Source: Pseudobdellovibrio sp.
GTDB lineage: Bacteria > Bdellovibrionota > Bdellovibrionia > Bdellovibrionales > Bdellovibrionaceae
DNA: 8,316 nucleotides
NCBI GenBank assembly: GCA_025449725.1
Contig: JANWIU010000138.1
Span: 1 to 8,316, forward strand
Reading direction: 5' to 3'
The notes under the pieces are model-generated. The model ran no database searches. It was not told where the DNA came from and was given only the letters and a program-made list of their open reading frames with translations. Positions 6,291-8,316 of this stretch are shown here, piece after piece; position 1 is the stretch's first letter; each line of letters starts with the position of its first letter. A program made the translations under genes and the position numbers.

Positions 6291-8316
6291 TTGAACTCAT
6301 CCCTGAACTCGATATCCAAACCGAGAATACTTTTGTTAGTGTTGGTGGAGTTGGTGATCTGCTCTTGTTGAGAAGTGTCTTTATTCTGATAGTTCAACTG
6401 AAAAGAAACGTTATTGTTGTACAGGTACTGTAACTTAACTTCTTGATTTTGATCATTCCCTGTAAATGGTTTTGAATAAGAGGCATTTACTTTTTTAGAA
6501 AGTTTCTTGCTGACGACCACCTTCGGAACCGCAATGTTTTTAGTACTGTCGACAGAAGGTGCCAGTTGAACGGTAAGCCCCAGCCTTTCCTGAATTTTTT
6601 TATTCAGTTGCGACTGGTTACTGATTGCAGCCAGTACCTCAAGACCGGTTTGCCGTTGTTGAGTGTCAGAACTTAAATTCTGATTGGCTTGATTCGTAAC
6701 TCCAAGTGCTAAAAGCGTGAAGATATCATTTTGCGAGAGTGGCGGTTGACTGGTAGGTGTGATGGTAAGATTTTTAGCCAGACCTTGCACCAACAAACTG
6801 ATGTCGTATTCGGCTACTCGTGAATTGGCGGCGATATAGATGTCAGGGTTAATATCTTTTGTTCCCAAAAACTGCACCGTTGCATTTTGAATCTCAAACG
6901 GCTTGTCTTTAAAAATCAGTTTCGAACCCGGAACAATATTTATCTTTCCGGTAAGAATCGGCTGTTCAGGCGATCCTTGTAATTGCAAAATACCTTTTGC
7001 TTCGCCTTCCAGAATTTTATTTTTTATTAAAATTCCGTTTGTCATATCGATATTGGCATCAATGGCAAGAGAAGGGGAAAGTAACTGCGCCTGCTGCGGC
7101 GGAAGAAACGAACTGGCTTTTAAAGTTAAGCTTTGCTTTTGATCAGGTTCAAAATCGTTTTCAACCAGCCCCTGAGAAACTTTGTAGTCAATCTTTAGAT
7201 TGTACGGAAGCCAGCTGCCGGTAAAATGAATGTCTGCTTTACCTTGTGTATAAATTTTTTCAGGGAAGGTCAGCTGAACATTATCCGCAATGGCTTTAAA
7301 ATTTACTAAAATGTTTTTTGCACCAAGAATATCGATATGCCCAAGTCCGCTGATATCGCTTGGTCCCAACTGGGCCGTGATATCACTTAAAATAATTTTG
7401 GATTTAGAAAATTCAATTGGTGCATTTATATTTTCAATAGCTTGAGGAAATCCTTTGAGACTAATGCTTCCGTCCGTGATTTCACCTTCGCCCAACAATT
7501 CAAATCCTGAGTCGCGAAACAGAACCTGGCTGTCTACAATCAAATTACCTGAGAGAGACTGCGCAAACGGTACTAAGAAGTGAAACATTCGCAGTTGTAG
7601 ATCGCTGTTCACGTTCAGTTTAATCCTGTTAAAAGCGGTCTTTTCCATTCGCACCCGCAAAAAGCTATCGCCACCCCGCAAGTCGATATCTTCCATTTGG
7701 CTCAAGCCGGATTTAAAAATGATACTGCTGGGCTTGGTGAGTTTTAATGTTTGATTTCCCCGCTGTAACAAAAAGTCTGATGCGCGAATGTAACCGTCAG
7801 CATTACTCAGTGATTTAGATTTTGAAGATAGATCCACTTCCGCATTTAAACGCGCATAAAAATCCGAACCCGGTTGCGGAATCGAAAGCAGTGGCAAAAG
7901 GAACAGCGGGTTCAGGTCACGGATCAGAACTTTCGTGTGGAATCCGTCGTTATCACTCCATGGCCATGAGATATCGGTCTGAACCTGGCGTCCGAAAAAT
8001 TGTCCGTTGAAGGCAAAATACCGCTTATCAATTTTCAGTTGGCCCTGAGAATTCGGATATTCTACCTTGTCATAGCTGATTTGCTTAAGTGTCACATTTG
8101 CGACTAAGGATGGTGAATCCAATGTTCCCGTGACAGTTCCATCGCTATAGCCGACTCCTGCAATGGACGGAGCATATTTAATTAAATGATCTGACTCTTC
8201 CAGTTGCAGCGGGTCTGCTTTGATCTTTAAATCAAATACGGGCTGGTCGCCGGCGGTGTTGATCATGCCGGTAACAGCTACGTTAGATTTTGATTTCTTT
8301 AAAACTACATTCTTAA
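6287..8316 (-). CDS. tamB: TamB-like translocation and assembly module protein (AsmA-like, DUF490 C-terminal domain), 5' end beyond window
   Basis: The C-terminal 675 residues of a TamB-like protein. The family is anchored in the inner membrane and spans the periplasm as a long beta-taco groove that works with an Omp85 partner in outer-membrane protein or lipid delivery. The frame is open to the right edge: 16 in-frame codons (KNVVLKKSKS...) precede the Met at 8266 and continue the fold, so that Met is internal. E. coli TamB has about 1259 residues, so roughly half, including the N-terminal membrane anchor, is missing. Visible features are repeated short beta-strand units (for example VTGTLDSPSL, ISGLGHIDILG), then the DUF490 hallmarks GSPEQPILTG (visible residues 447-456), SQPPLSQNDIFTLLALGV (522-539) and VPKVVVSKKLS (about 596-606), ending LGLDIEFRDEFK. 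It overlaps the tamA-like gene by 4 nt (ATGA), so the two are coupled. Family membership is secure; one-to-one orthology with E. coli TamB is less so. Confidence 0.85.
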   Translation of the reverse strand, partial: KNVVLKKSKSNVAVTGMINTAGDQPVFDLKIKADPLQLEESDHLIKYAPSIAGVGYSDGTVTGTLDSPSLVANVTLKQISYDKVEYPNSQGQLKIDKRYFAFNGQFFGRQVQTDISWPWSDNDGFHTKVLIRDLNPLFLLPLLSIPQPGSDFYARLNAEVDLSSKSKSLSNADGYIRASDFLLQRGNQTLKLTKPSSIIFKSGLSQMEDIDLRGGDSFLRVRMEKTAFNRIKLNVNSDLQLRMFHFLVPFAQSLSGNLIVDSQVLFRDSGFELLGEGEITDGSISLKGFPQAIENINAPIEFSKSKIILSDITAQLGPSDISGLGHIDILGAKNILVNFKAIADNVQLTFPEKIYTQGKADIHFTGSWLPYNLKIDYKVSQGLVENDFEPDQKQSLTLKASSFLPPQQAQLLSPSLAIDANIDMTNGILIKNKILEGEAKGILQLQGSPEQPILTGKINIVPGSKLIFKDKPFEIQNATVQFLGTKDINPDIYIAANSRVAEYDISLLVQGLAKNLTITPTSQPPLSQNDIFTLLALGVTNQANQNLSSDTQQRQTGLEVLAAISNQSQLNKKIQERLGLTVQLAPSVDSTKNIAVPKVVVSKKLSKKVNASYSKPFTGNDQNQEVKLQYLYNNNVSFQLNYQNKDTSQQEQITNSTNTNKSILGLDIEFRDEFK

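Noticed and set aside
6903..7224. Two overlapping plus-strand open frames opposite the tamB-like gene
   Set aside because: Antisense to a clear DUF490-type coding sequence, overlapping each other in different frames, and with no recognisable product.
8264..8266. ATG as the true start of the tamB-like gene
   Set aside because: The frame is open to the window edge upstream, the upstream residues continue the repeating beta-strand pattern, and the family is normally about twice as long.

Overview
All genes in this window lie on the minus strand and are densely packed. The longest gap between them is 66 bases, so there is no gene-free stretch over 300 bases. Read in the direction of transcription (right to left), two functional blocks follow each other. 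First comes an outer-membrane biogenesis pair: a TamB-like protein (its N-terminal part lies beyond the right edge) and a long Omp85/TamA-like outer-membrane protein. Then comes a 2-methylcitrate-cycle operon, prpD-prpB-prpC, whose last gene runs off the left edge.

The tamB-like/tamA-like pair overlaps by 4 nt (ATGA). The tamA-like product has a signal peptide, about seven POTRA repeats (six are unmistakable, spaced about 82 residues apart) and a C-terminal Omp85 beta-barrel with the IRGF motif and a terminal Phe. The tamB-like gene is the C-terminal half or so of an AsmA-like/DUF490 protein. Together they should form a periplasm-spanning conduit for outer-membrane proteins or lipids. The gene order (tamB before tamA) is the reverse of E. 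coli tamA-tamB.

The prp operon starts 66 nt downstream of the tamA-like gene. PrpC condenses propionyl-CoA with oxaloacetate, PrpD dehydrates 2-methylcitrate, a generic aconitase (not in the window) would rehydrate it, and PrpB splits 2-methylisocitrate into pyruvate and succinate. prpD and prpB overlap (TAATG) and prpB and prpC are 10 nt apart, each with a clear Shine-Dalgarno, so they are almost certainly one transcript. No prpE, prpF/acnD or prpR is visible. The order prpD-prpB-prpC and several motifs recall the actinobacterial set rather than enterobacterial prpBCDE.

The organism is a diderm (Gram-negative-type) bacterium of moderate GC content. The combination of a long multi-POTRA Omp85 protein, TamB and a PrpDBC set would fit Bdellovibrionota or another former deltaproteobacterial group, but this is a tentative impression from sequence style, not a search result.

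I found no RNA genes, mobile elements, CRISPR arrays or evidence for an undescribed system. The points most worth a second look are a Glu in place of the catalytic Asp in PrpC, the seven-POTRA Omp85 protein in reversed order with TamB, and inverted repeats in the prp leader and inside the tamA-like gene.
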